Positions 16,678 to 25,634 of a stretch of DNA of 64,000 nucleotides are shown here, piece by piece. Positions within the stretch are counted from its first letter, which is position 1. Every line of letters starts with the position of its first letter. Source of the DNA: Ravibacter sp964559125. Lineage in GTDB: Bacteria; Bacteroidota; Bacteroidia; Cytophagales; Spirosomataceae. The position numbers were made by a program, and so were the translations under genes. Under the pieces are notes generated by a model. It had not been told where the DNA came from. It was given only the letters and a program-made list of their open reading frames with translations, and ran no database searches. The stretch is from positions 62,001 to 126,000 of the forward strand of contig CAZLGW010000007.1 in the NCBI GenBank assembly GCA_964559125.1, in the 5' to 3' direction.

Positions 16678-16790
16678 CTCTTCCCCGTCTCCCGACGGGG
16701 AAAGAGTGAAAGCCGGTCTCCGACCGGCAAAAAACCATCTTTTATCAGGTCGGAGACCTGATATCGCCCTCCCGTCGTCTGAGACGAGGG
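16678..16790. repeat. Cluster of four small palindromes
   Basis: Four hairpins lie in a row. The first is ttccccgtc/gacggggaa (arms 16681-16689 and 16694-16702). The second is gccggtc/gaccggc (16712-16718 and 16722-16728). The third is tatcaggtc/gacctgata (16743-16751 and 16755-16763). The fourth is a shorter cgtc/gacg (16776-16786) flanked by imperfect arms. Loops are 3-4 bases. The core of the second, ggtctccgacc, is the exact reverse complement of the core of the third, ggtcggagacc, so these look like related copies in opposite orientation. This is the pattern of intergenic REP-like palindromes. Confidence 0.75.
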
Positions 16791-16800
16791 AGAGCGTGTT

Positions 16801-16893
16801 ACACAGAGAGCCACGGAGGTTGAAAGGAGAACCACAGAGACTGGCTGGTCTTTCCCTCTGTGGCTCTCTATTTTCCTCCGTGGTCCTCTGTGT
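16801..16893. repeat. 93-bp imperfect inverted repeat
   Basis: The left arm acacagagagccacggagg (16801-16819) pairs with cctccgtggtcctctgtgt (16875-16893) at 17 of 19 positions. Inner arms around 16826-16839 and 16856-16869 also pair at 12 of 14, leaving an apical loop of about 16 bases. It lies just beyond the stop codon of the sialate O-acetylesterase and could also act as its terminator. A/C-rich repeats resembling cacagag/ccacgg are, to my knowledge, common between genes in this phylum. Confidence 0.75.
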
Positions 16894-16919
16894 CTTTACA
16901 GTAAACTTGATGTAGAATA

Positions 16920-18896
16920 TTATTTAAACCTGTTATCCACAGTAACCTCCTTCCAGTTATCCGTTCTGAATGGGTTTGCAGGCAGGCCTTCCGAGTTGAA
17001 AAGATTAGCTTCCAGGTTGTCGTCGGCCCACCCGTAGCGCACCGCCACCGGGTTAGCTACTTCATCGGCCCATACCACCACTTTGTCGCCGCTGATCTCG
17101 GCTTTCGCCCAATAGAATTTCCGGTCCTCTCCCGCCACTTCAAAACCTTTCAGATAGCCGTATTTATCGTTCCCGACTGTCAGCCCCTTGCCTACATGAT
17201 CGAACGACACAGAAATAGCGTTCCCTTCTTTCTTCATTTCCCTGAACTGCGGGCCGCTGTACACCAGGTCCTTCCCGTAAACTATTTTCATAGCATTCAG
17301 GGCCAGGCGCTTACCTACATCCTGCTTGTTCCTGGGATGTATATCATCACGCTCGCCAATGTCGGTTATAACAGCCATTCCCGTATTGGGCAGGCTTAAA
17401 GTCCGGGTCTGCGCTTCTCTCAGCTCAGCCCAGGTGCTCCCTTTCTCGCTGTTGCCGTCGGCCGCCTTGAAGCTTGCCAACTGGACAAAAAGGAACGGGA
17501 ATTCCTCTCCCCATTTTTTGCGCCAGTCGGAGATCATAAGCGGGAAAGATTTGCGATACTGCACAGCCCGGCTGGCATTGGATTCTCCCTGGTACCAGAT
17601 AGCCCCCCTGAAAGCATACGGTACCAACGGTGCGATCATCGAGTTGTACAGCAAAGTAGCCGCATGGTTAGGACCGGTAAACTGCTTGTTGTCGATCAGT
17701 TCCTCCACCCTGTATTTCCAGTCGCCTGCCACGGAAACCTGCGTTTCCCCCTGTACCAGCACCATCTGTTCAGGGCGCCCGGAAAAGCCTCCGCTTCCTT
17801 CGGTATCTTTCACCCTCACTGCAATGGTATTTCTCCCGGGTCTGAGAACATTCGCCGGAATCTGGTAATACCGGGCATTGGGGCTTTTCACGCTGGTTTC
17901 GCCTATCTTAATCCCGTTAATATAAGTTTCGTCAATATCCGCCATCACGCCCAACCCGATAAATGCCGGCTGTCCTGCTGTCAGCGCCTGCACTTCGATC
18001 GTCTTTCTGAACCAGATAGTACCGTCGAAGTGAGGCAGCAGTTGGGTGTCAAACATTGCCGGCAGATTCGCACTTTTCCAGTTGCTGTCGTCGAAATCGG
18101 GAGCAGAAAACCTGGCTGCTTCAGCCGGCACCGGGAAGCTCCCCTGCTCCGCGAGAATTTTATCGGTAAGGATTTTCTTTCTCCTTTCATTCAGCTCGTC
18201 TACGCTCGCCGGCAGGTTGGATGTGATACCTGCAAATTCGTCGAAGCTGTCTATTCCTTCCCGGCTGATCCACGATTCTACCTGCGTTCCACCCCATGAA
18301 GTATTGATCAGCCCGATCGGTACATTCAAATCTTTAAACAGCTCTCTTGCAAAAAAGTAGGCTACAGCCGAAAATCCTCCGGCATTTTCAGGGGTGGTTA
18401 CCAGCCAGGGGGTTTCCTTAATATCTTCCTCTTCTTTCAGCGAGATCACCCTCGGGATCGTAATATGACGGATCGACGGGTAGTTCGCATTTCGCTCCTC
18501 CTCTTCGGCATTATTCGATCTGCTGACCGACCAAGCCATATTCGACTGTCCGGAACAGATCCATACCTCCCCTATCAGTATATCCTGAAACGCTATCTCA
18601 TTCTTTTTCCCTTTGACCGACAAGCTATAGGGGCCGCCCGCTTCCAGCGCCGGCAGGTTAACCCGCCATTTGCCGTCCTTCCCTGCTTTTATGGTAACCG
18701 GCTTGGTTTTCTCATCAGGCAGAGCCAGCAATACCGAAATTTTCTCACCCGGATCGGCCCATCCCCATACCGGGATCGGTTTGTTCCGCTGGAGCACCAT
18801 ATGATCTCCGAAAAAATTGGGGAGCCTGACTTCGGCCCATGCCGTCGCTTGCAGGACAAAAAAAGCAATTAAGAGTAGCAGAGATCTCTTTTTCAT
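16920..18896 (-). CDS. Exported sialate O-acetylesterase-like SGNH hydrolase
   Basis: The protein has 658 residues from ATG 18896, which opens a clean signal peptide (1-21). An upstream extension to 19073 gives unconserved sequence running through a repeat and was rejected. The sequence VRLPNFFGDHMVLQRNKP (about 22-40) is the typical N-terminus of this family. The SGNH catalytic serine is in CSGQSNM (Ser118), block III is NTSWGGTQVESW, YQGESN is present, and the Asp/His pair is in DDIHPRNK. A beta-sandwich insertion lies in the middle (about 290-420). The family removes O-acetyl groups from sialic acids or plant glycans. It is divergent from the LacI regulator across 288 bp, which suggests control by it. 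Confidence 0.9.
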   Translation of the reverse strand: MKKRSLLLLIAFFVLQATAWAEVRLPNFFGDHMVLQRNKPIPVWGWADPGEKISVLLALPDEKTKPVTIKAGKDGKWRVNLPALEAGGPYSLSVKGKKNEIAFQDILIGEVWICSGQSNMAWSVSRSNNAEEEERNANYPSIRHITIPRVISLKEEEDIKETPWLVTTPENAGGFSAVAYFFARELFKDLNVPIGLINTSWGGTQVESWISREGIDSFDEFAGITSNLPASVDELNERRKKILTDKILAEQGSFPVPAEAARFSAPDFDDSNWKSANLPAMFDTQLLPHFDGTIWFRKTIEVQALTAGQPAFIGLGVMADIDETYINGIKIGETSVKSPNARYYQIPANVLRPGRNTIAVRVKDTEGSGGFSGRPEQMVLVQGETQVSVAGDWKYRVEELIDNKQFTGPNHAATLLYNSMIAPLVPYAFRGAIWYQGESNASRAVQYRKSFPLMISDWRKKWGEEFPFLFVQLASFKAADGNSEKGSTWAELREAQTRTLSLPNTGMAVITDIGERDDIHPRNKQDVGKRLALNAMKIVYGKDLVYSGPQFREMKKEGNAISVSFDHVGKGLTVGNDKYGYLKGFEVAGEDRKFYWAKAEISGDKVVVWADEVANPVAVRYGWADDNLEANLFNSEGLPANPFRTDNWKEVTVDNRFK

Positions 18897-18990
18897 CCGA
18901 ATCGGAATTGATGTAATAATTAAATAATTTGACAATGAGGCAACTAGACAATGTACTCCCGCACCCGATGCTCTCTCCGAAGCGCCTCTT

Positions 18991-19005
18991 CTCCTTCGCA
19001 AGGAG
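18991..19005. repeat. Small hairpin in a C/G-rich intergenic repeat
   Basis: The arms ctcctt and aaggag flank a cgc loop, inside a stretch (about 18955-19020) rich in cctctt/aggaggggccggggg. It resembles the degraded interspersed repeats common in Bacteroidota. It lies between the divergent esterase and LacI genes. Confidence 0.45.
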
Positions 19006-19184
19006 GGGCCGGGGGTGATCGACGTGAAATTGACAAAAAAAAGGGACATTGCAAAAATACTAATGCCGTACACTTCCGGAAAGAAAAGCGTATCGCTTGT
19101 ATAATATTGGCTATTTTAGGAGCTGAAGTTCCGACTTCTTCTTTTTTTACCAATCTTTATATTCCTGATCAACGTCTTTTGTAA

Positions 19185-20213
19185 ATGCAGCAAATGAGGA
19201 AAAAGAAGAAGCCGGCTACCATAAAAGATATAGCCAGGGCCTTGAATATTTCCGTTTCGACCGTGTCGAGGGCCATCCGCGATACCTACGATGTAGGCCA
19301 GGAAACCAGGCTTAAGGTACTGGAAATGGCAAAAAGCCTCAACTACCGTCCAAACCTTAACGCTACGGGCCTGGTCAAAAGCAGCACCCGCAAGCTGGGC
19401 GTCATCATTCCGGCTATCACCAACTATTACTTTTCTACGGTCATCACCGGCATGAAGGATGTTGCAAAGGAAAATGATTTCAACCTCGTGCTTTATATCT
19501 CAGATGACAACGCAGCTGCGGAATCCGCTATTCTTCAGAATCTTTCGATACACAGTGTCGACGGATTGCTTGTCTGCCTGTCTTCTGAAACCACCGATTA
19601 TTCTGTTTTCAGGGAGCTGATAGACGAGGGGCTTCCCATTGTTTTCTTCGACCGGGTACCGGCCGGGCTGGAAACCTCGAAAGTGGTGCAGGACGATTAC
19701 AACGGAGCCTACCTGGTCACGAAACACCTGATCGAAAAAGGATATACCCGTATTGCACATATAACAGGGCCTACCGGGTTACAGCTAACCGAGAAACGGC
19801 TTGCCGGATTTCTGACTGCCTTGAAAGATCACCAGGTTCCCTGCGATCCGGGATGGATTATCAACTCAGGTTTCTCCCGGTCCCACGGCTTCGGGGATAC
19901 GGAACACCTGCTTCAACTCGAAAACCGGCCCGACGCGATCTTTGCAGTCAACGACGGGAAAGCCATAGGCGCCATTATGGCCTGCAAAAAATCAGGTATT
20001 CAGATAGGTAGTCAAATGGGAATCGTCGGCTTTACGAACGACCCCGTTTGTGAGATTGTATCTCCTACCCTGTCTTCCATGGCAGAACCGGCTTATGAAA
20101 TCGGGAGGAAAAGCTGTGAATTATTGCTGAAACATATCAGGAAAGATACGTTCCGGGGAGAAGAGATTGTGCTGTCGGGAGAGCTGATCGTGAGGGAATC
20201 AGCTATCAGGTAG
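19185..20213 (+). CDS. LacI-family transcriptional regulator
   Basis: The protein has 342 residues. The helix-turn-helix is TIKDIARALNISVSTVSRAI (about 12-31), followed by a hinge with RPNLNATGLVKSSTRKLGV and a periplasmic-binding-protein-like effector domain (about 62-340) with the usual RLAGF, FAVND and VGFTND segments. Members bind operators as dimers and respond to a sugar or sugar derivative. ATG 19185 or 19194 could be the start. It is divergent from the sialate O-acetylesterase and precedes the cytochrome fusion gene, so either could be its target. The effector is unknown. Confidence 0.92.
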   Translation: MQQMRKKKKPATIKDIARALNISVSTVSRAIRDTYDVGQETRLKVLEMAKSLNYRPNLNATGLVKSSTRKLGVIIPAITNYYFSTVITGMKDVAKENDFNLVLYISDDNAAAESAILQNLSIHSVDGLLVCLSSETTDYSVFRELIDEGLPIVFFDRVPAGLETSKVVQDDYNGAYLVTKHLIEKGYTRIAHITGPTGLQLTEKRLAGFLTALKDHQVPCDPGWIINSGFSRSHGFGDTEHLLQLENRPDAIFAVNDGKAIGAIMACKKSGIQIGSQMGIVGFTNDPVCEIVSPTLSSMAEPAYEIGRKSCELLLKHIRKDTFRGEEIVLSGELIVRESAIR

Positions 20214-20375
20214 TCACACTAAAAATCCGTTTCAGTCCGGCGACTGCGTAAGATGTTGATCCACCCTGGTAAGTAGACACCCTGCCCCTCCTCCTTTTTT
20301 ATTTGCCCGAAACCTTACCGGCAGATCAAAAACCTTCAATATCACAGCATTACTCCCCTTCAATATACATAACGT

Positions 20376-23300
20376 ATGTCGCGACCCATATTCCTGTTCA
20401 CGCTCTGTCTGGCGCTTTTGACACTTCTGCTGACTTCCTCTCAAAACAGTCGCCCCGTATGGATCCTGAAAAGCGGCGCCGATACTTTATACGACCGTCT
20501 TTCGGAAGAGCAGAAGAGGTCGCCCAGGTTTGCACTCGCCGGTCTTTCCATATCTCCGGGACTCCAGGCAAGCCTTTTTGCCGCTGAGCCGGTTGTTGCC
20601 AACCCTACCGTGATCGACATCGACCACCGGGGACGCGTATGGGTCTGCGAGGCCAATAATTACCGGCCGGCCATCACCGGGCGCAAACCCAACCCCATGG
20701 GCGACAGGGTACTCATCCTCGAAGATACCGACGGCGACGGGAGATTCAACAAATCGACAGTCTTTTACCAGGATCCTGAGCTGAATGCTCCCATAGGTCT
20801 CTGGGTTGCCGGCAACAGGGCCATCGTTTCCCAGAGCCCTTATGTATGGCTTCTCACCGATACCGACGGCGACGATAGGGCGGACAAAAAAGAGATTATT
20901 TTCTCCGGTATAGAGGGAGAGCAGCACGATCACGGCGTCCATTCGTTTGTAATGGGTCCTGACGGCAAGTTCTATTTCGCTGTCGGCAATGAGGGAAAGC
21001 AACTGCTGGGCAAAAACGGGGAGCCTCTTAAGGACAAGAACGGGCAGGCTATTGATTTCAAAAAATACAGGCAGGGACTCGTCATCCGCTGTGATGAAGA
21101 TTTCACCAACCTCGAAGTGCTCGGGCACAACTTCCGCAACAACTACGAGCCGGCTATCGACAGTTACGGCAACATCTTCCAGTCGGACAACGACGATGAC
21201 GGCAATAGGGGCGTGCGCATCAATTTCGTAATGGAAAACGGGAACTATGGTTATACCGACGAGCTTACCGGCGCAGGATGGCGCATAAAAAGGACTAACC
21301 TTGAAGACTCTATCCCTTTCCGGCACTGGCATCTGAACGACCCAGGGGTAGTCCCCAATCTCCTGCAAACCGGAGCCGGCTCTCCTACCGGCCTGATTTT
21401 TTACGAAGGCGACCTGCTGCCGCAGATATACCGGAACCAGATGATCCATTGCGATGCCGGTCCCAATGTAGTAAGATCTTACCCTGTTGTCAAATCAGGC
21501 GCGGGCTATACCTCTTCCATCGCCAATTTGCTACAGGGCGCCAGGGATCAATGGTTCCGTCCTTCAGATGTCGCTACAGCTCCCGACGGCTCCGTTTTCG
21601 TATCTGACTGGTATGATCCCGGAGTAGGCGGACACCAGATGGGTGATACCACCCGCGGGCGCATTTACAGGATAGCTCCCGATGCATCGGTATACAAAGT
21701 CCCTGCTTTCGACTTCTCGACTGTTCAGGGCGCCATCAAAGCACTGGAAAACCCAAACCTGTCAGTAAGGCACCTGGCCTTTAAAACGCTTCGCGGAAAG
21801 CCTGATCAGGCAATTGCTCCTTTAAAAAGGTTGTTCAGCAGCCGGGCAGCCGACCCCAGGCTGAGAGCCCGCGCCTTTTGGGTCCTTTCCGGTATCATAT
21901 CTCCTTCCGACCCTTTATGGGACAAAGCCGCCAGCGACCCTAATCCCGATATCCGGATCACCGTGCTCAGAGCCGCCAGGCAGGTTCGCACAGACAATGG
22001 CGCGCTTTGGGTCAGAATGGCCGCAGACCCGGATCCGCAGGTCAGGAGAGAAGTTGTACTGTCGCTTTCCGGTAAAAAAGGAGCCGAAGTAACAAAGGCC
22101 TGGGTAAAAGCAGCGGACGGATATAAAGCCGGGGACAGATGGTATCTGGAAGCGCTGGGCATCGGCGCCGAAAACAATTGGGATGTCCTGTTTGAGGCAT
22201 GGCAGGGGGCTGTTAAAGGAAATATTCCAAGTACACCGGAGGCCCGGGATATTATCTGGCGGTCAAGAACGGCCAGGGCCGTGCCGCTGCTGGCTCAGTT
22301 GGCAGGCGACAGGGCCGTGCCGTTGAGAGATAGGCTCCGCTATTTCCGGGCGTTCGATTTCAACCCCGGCGGACGTGAAAAATCGGAAGCTTTGATGGCG
22401 CTTATGCAAGGCAATGCGCCCGATCAGCAGGAAATCAACCAGATAGCGCTTACTCACCTGGACCCGGAGTATGTACGCCGCAACCCGGCTGCTATGTCGG
22501 CGCTGCAGCAATTGCTCGACACCCGATACGGGACTGACGACTACTTAGAGCTCGTCAAGCGTTTTGAACCTGCCGGCGAAAATCAGCGGCTTCTGGAACT
22601 GGCGCTGTCCAAACCCTATGACGCGACAGGACGATCAGCTGCTACCCAACTCGTAAAGCAGGATGGCACCCGGCTTTTCCTTAAAACCCTTCAGGGCTCC
22701 GGTACAGAACAGAAGACCGCAGCATTAGCAGCCATAAGCCGGATAGGCAGCGATGCTACGCTAGATCTCGCTACGTCCGTTGCCATGGACGAAAATCAGC
22801 CGCTGGCCCTGCGCCGAACGGCAGTACGCTCCATCGCCGGGGGCAGCAAAGGTGAAGATCTTCTCCTGGAATACCTCAAAACCGACAGATTGAACGATGA
22901 ACTGAAGGCTGTCGCAATTCAAAGCCTTAGCAATACCTGGAGAAAATCGGTCAGAAAGGAAGCAGCCGCCTACCTCGACGGAGGTAAAAGTGCCGCCCAA
23001 AAGCATCCGCCGGTAAAAGAGCTTATCACCAGGAAAGGAAATACCCAGAAAGGGAAAGAACTCTTTACCCAATACTGCTCGGTCTGCCACCAGGTAAAGT
23101 CACAGGGGACGGACTTCGGACCTGCCCTGTCCGAAATTGGCGACAAGCTTTCGAAAGAAGGCCAATACCTCGCTATTTACTATCCCAGTGCGGGGATTAG
23201 CTTCGGCTACGAAGGCTACGAAGTCAGGCTGAAAAACGGGACGGAAACCGCAGGAATTATAGTCAGCAAAACCGAAACAGACCTGGTCCTCAAATTCCCC

Positions 23301-23450
23301 GGCGGAAGTACCCAGGACTATAAGATGTCGGACATAGCCTCACTTCGCCAGATGGACGAATCAATGATGACACCCGGCCTTCATGAAGCGCTGTCGACTG
23401 AGGAACTGGTAGACCTCGTGGAATTTCTTACTACCCTGAAAATTAAATAG
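20376..23450 (+). CDS. PVC-type fusion: sugar-dehydrogenase-like propeller, HEAT repeats, cytochrome c
   Basis: The protein has 1024 residues with an N-terminal signal segment. Residues about 50-430 form a six-bladed soluble glucose/sorbosone dehydrogenase-like propeller, with repeated GDGR and DTDGD segments and WVCEANNYRP. Residues about 440-880 are alpha-helical HEAT-like repeats. The C-terminus is a cytochrome c domain with heme motif CSVCH (901-905) and a later Met (MDESMMTPG) as candidate axial ligand. Such proteins are thought to oxidise a sugar or aldehyde in the periplasm and pass electrons to the attached heme. The substrate is unknown. It follows the LacI regulator by 162 bp, consistent with induction by a carbohydrate. 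Confidence 0.88.
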   Translation: MSRPIFLFTLCLALLTLLLTSSQNSRPVWILKSGADTLYDRLSEEQKRSPRFALAGLSISPGLQASLFAAEPVVANPTVIDIDHRGRVWVCEANNYRPAITGRKPNPMGDRVLILEDTDGDGRFNKSTVFYQDPELNAPIGLWVAGNRAIVSQSPYVWLLTDTDGDDRADKKEIIFSGIEGEQHDHGVHSFVMGPDGKFYFAVGNEGKQLLGKNGEPLKDKNGQAIDFKKYRQGLVIRCDEDFTNLEVLGHNFRNNYEPAIDSYGNIFQSDNDDDGNRGVRINFVMENGNYGYTDELTGAGWRIKRTNLEDSIPFRHWHLNDPGVVPNLLQTGAGSPTGLIFYEGDLLPQIYRNQMIHCDAGPNVVRSYPVVKSGAGYTSSIANLLQGARDQWFRPSDVATAPDGSVFVSDWYDPGVGGHQMGDTTRGRIYRIAPDASVYKVPAFDFSTVQGAIKALENPNLSVRHLAFKTLRGKPDQAIAPLKRLFSSRAADPRLRARAFWVLSGIISPSDPLWDKAASDPNPDIRITVLRAARQVRTDNGALWVRMAADPDPQVRREVVLSLSGKKGAEVTKAWVKAADGYKAGDRWYLEALGIGAENNWDVLFEAWQGAVKGNIPSTPEARDIIWRSRTARAVPLLAQLAGDRAVPLRDRLRYFRAFDFNPGGREKSEALMALMQGNAPDQQEINQIALTHLDPEYVRRNPAAMSALQQLLDTRYGTDDYLELVKRFEPAGENQRLLELALSKPYDATGRSAATQLVKQDGTRLFLKTLQGSGTEQKTAALAAISRIGSDATLDLATSVAMDENQPLALRRTAVRSIAGGSKGEDLLLEYLKTDRLNDELKAVAIQSLSNTWRKSVRKEAAAYLDGGKSAAQKHPPVKELITRKGNTQKGKELFTQYCSVCHQVKSQGTDFGPALSEIGDKLSKEGQYLAIYYPSAGISFGYEGYEVRLKNGTETAGIIVSKTETDLVLKFPGGSTQDYKMSDIASLRQMDESMMTPGLHEALSTEELVDLVEFLTTLKIK

Positions 23451-23514
23451 ACCGATAGAGTAAATCAATCGGAGGCAGTGCTTTTGTCTATAACTAACAA
23501 AATAGTTAAAGATT

Positions 23515-24927
23515 ATGATAAAGCAAATCCTGTGCCTGACACTCCTGTCTCTGCCCATAACAGCGCAAACCATCCTCCGCCAGGACGAGTTTACCAGAGC
23601 GCGCCCGGCATCGACAAACAAATACGGCGGAGACGATGCCCTGAAGAGTTCGGAAGTCCAGATGAGCTTTATGAAAATCCTTAACAGCGGCTTCCTGAAG
23701 TATTCTGAAAAGCCGCTGGGTATCTCAATAGGTTTATATCTCAACAAAAAAGGGGAAATAGACTATCTCGTCTACTCTCCTGTGAAGACTGATATTCCCG
23801 CCGACACTTTTGATCTTATCATGAAGCAAAAGCTGGCTCCGGCTTTTAAAAGCTGGAAGCTGGAGGGGTTGAATAAAAATGTCCAAGGTGACCTTCTATT
23901 ACTTTTTACCCCTAAACCCGACGAAGTTTTTGAAGCCATGCTTCAGCATGCCGCAACATCAGCAAAACGGCAGCCGGATTACCGCCCGAAATCCAATGAT
24001 ACTACACTGACAACCCTTGAAGAACTGAAAGAATCTGTCAATCCGGACCAGATACTGAAAATAGACCTGTCTGTCCTGGAGTTGACAAGCGTACCCGAAG
24101 AAATTTACCGGTTTAAAAATATTAAAACGCTCAAACTGAACGGGAACAAAATGACCGCCGTCCGCCTGGATCTGAAGCAGTTCAGACAGCTGGACTATGT
24201 CGACCTCAACCACAACCCTATTCAGAAATTAACGCTGACCCGCACCAGAGAACTGGAAAATATCAATCTCCAGGGCACTGGAATGGTACGGGTTCCCCGG
24301 AGCCTGAAAAAAATCCCGAACCTGAAATCTGTCTGGCTGGGTTTTAATACGAAGCTGGATCTTAAGCAGCGGGATTTCAAAAGGATCCGGAATATCAGGG
24401 ACCTGAACCTGTACGCATGTTCCCTGAGCACGCTTTCACCCCAGATCAAGCACCTCAAAAAGCTGGAAGTACTGGATCTTTACCACAACCACCTGACCCG
24501 GCTGCCGGAAACCATTACCACCCTGAAGCACCTTACGCATCTTGCTGCATCAAACAATAAACTGGAGAGTCTTCCCGAACGCCTGGATAACCTCCGGAAC
24601 CTGGAGTACCTCTATCTTCATCATAACAAGCTAAGCGTACTGCCCGGCACGGTTACCGCCCTGAAAAAGCTGAAAGTGCTCGACATAAGCTATAACTGGT
24701 TCTACCACTACCCTGATGCGCTCCGGGGAGTTCAGAATTTATCGGAGCTGGATCTGTCTTCCAACAATTTCGACAAATTTCCCACGCAACTGCTTGAGCT
24801 GAAGAACCTCGACAAACTGTATCTCAGGGGCAACCCGTTTCTCGACAACGAATCGGATACGACAGACACCGGGCTGGCAAACAGCATCCGGGAACTAAAA
24901 ACAAACAATAAAGAAGTATTCCATTGA
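23515..24927 (+). CDS. Secreted leucine-rich-repeat protein with N-terminal TonB-C-like domain
   Basis: The protein has 470 residues with a short signal peptide (1-18). Residues about 55-130 include ISIGLYLNKKGEIDYLVYSP and FKSWKLEG, which resemble the C-terminal domain of TonB energy transducers; this is a weak similarity judged by eye. Residues about 170-450 carry about twelve repeats of the LxxLxLxxNxL type with a period near 23, for example LEVLDLYHNHL and LEYLYLHHNKL. LRR proteins usually bind other proteins; no enzyme domain is fused. It lies 64 bp downstream of the cytochrome fusion gene on the same strand, so it may be co-transcribed. Function unknown. Confidence 0.82.
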   Translation: MIKQILCLTLLSLPITAQTILRQDEFTRARPASTNKYGGDDALKSSEVQMSFMKILNSGFLKYSEKPLGISIGLYLNKKGEIDYLVYSPVKTDIPADTFDLIMKQKLAPAFKSWKLEGLNKNVQGDLLLLFTPKPDEVFEAMLQHAATSAKRQPDYRPKSNDTTLTTLEELKESVNPDQILKIDLSVLELTSVPEEIYRFKNIKTLKLNGNKMTAVRLDLKQFRQLDYVDLNHNPIQKLTLTRTRELENINLQGTGMVRVPRSLKKIPNLKSVWLGFNTKLDLKQRDFKRIRNIRDLNLYACSLSTLSPQIKHLKKLEVLDLYHNHLTRLPETITTLKHLTHLAASNNKLESLPERLDNLRNLEYLYLHHNKLSVLPGTVTALKKLKVLDISYNWFYHYPDALRGVQNLSELDLSSNNFDKFPTQLLELKNLDKLYLRGNPFLDNESDTTDTGLANSIRELKTNNKEVFH

Positions 24928-24950
24928 GAGGGCCTGCCGGAAGCCACTTC

Positions 24951-25634
24951 CTATAACCCCAGGTACCTCAGGAATTCCGAACGGGTCTCCTCCTGTTCAA
25001 ACCTGCCTCCGTAAAAGGAAGTCACGGTTGAGCTGGCGTGATCTTCAATGCCGCGCATCGACACGCACATATGCTTCGCGTCGATCACCACAGCCACATC
25101 TTCAGTTTCCAGCACGTGCTTCAGCTCGTTGGCTATCTGGACGGTGAGCCGCTCCTGTACCTGCGGCCGGCGGCTGAAGTACTGCACAATACGGTTCAGC
25201 TTGGAAAGCCCTATCACCTTCCCGCTCGAAATATAGGCTACGTGTGCTTTTCCGTAGATGGGCACAAAATGATGCTCGCAATTGGAAAATAAGGTAATAT
25301 CCTTTTCCACAAGCATCTGGTTATACCGGTACTTATTCTCGAAAAGGGTTACTTCCGGTTTATTGGCGGGGTTCAGTCCGCTAAAAATCTCCTGAACGTA
25401 CATTTTCGCAACCCTCGCCGGAGTTCCTTTCAGGCTGTCGTCAGACAGATCCAGGCCTAATATCCCCATGATGCTCCTGAAATGCTCGGCGATCAGCTCC
25501 ATTTTGAGCTCGTCATCAAGGCCGAATGCATCTTCCCGCATCGGTGTTTCCGGTGAAGTAAGCAAATGCTGGTCTCCCACCCCTTCTATCTGGTCATCAA
25601 GCAGGATATTCGACGAAGTTCCGTTCTGTTTCAT
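24951..25634 (-). CDS. folE: GTP cyclohydrolase I
   Basis: The protein has 227 residues; E. coli FolE has 222. It converts GTP to 7,8-dihydroneopterin triphosphate. Zinc ligands Cys119 and His122 (in NCEHHFVPIYG) and Cys190 (in KHMCVSMRG) are present, as are the family segments GTPARVAKMY and TSFYGG. ATG 25634 places the first 38 bases inside the end of the upstream pterin synthase gene; a later start at Met32 would remove the overlap. The pair makes sense in pathway order: FolE product is the substrate of the neighbour. The route may lead to queuosine/7-deazaguanine or tetrahydrobiopterin; folate synthesis also needs FolE. Confidence 0.95.
   Translation of the reverse strand: MKQNGTSSNILLDDQIEGVGDQHLLTSPETPMREDAFGLDDELKMELIAEHFRSIMGILGLDLSDDSLKGTPARVAKMYVQEIFSGLNPANKPEVTLFENKYRYNQMLVEKDITLFSNCEHHFVPIYGKAHVAYISSGKVIGLSKLNRIVQYFSRRPQVQERLTVQIANELKHVLETEDVAVVIDAKHMCVSMRGIEDHASSTVTSFYGGRFEQEETRSEFLRYLGL

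Noticed and set aside
18897..19073. N-terminal extension of the sialate O-acetylesterase
   Set aside because: It reads through a repeat-like C/G-rich region and pushes a proper signal peptide inside the protein. ATG 18896 is a better start.
20487..21449. Long open frame of 320 codons antisense to the cytochrome fusion gene
   Set aside because: The opposite strand has strong domain evidence (propeller and CSVCH heme motif). The antisense translation shows no domain or signal peptide, so it is a by-product of codon bias.
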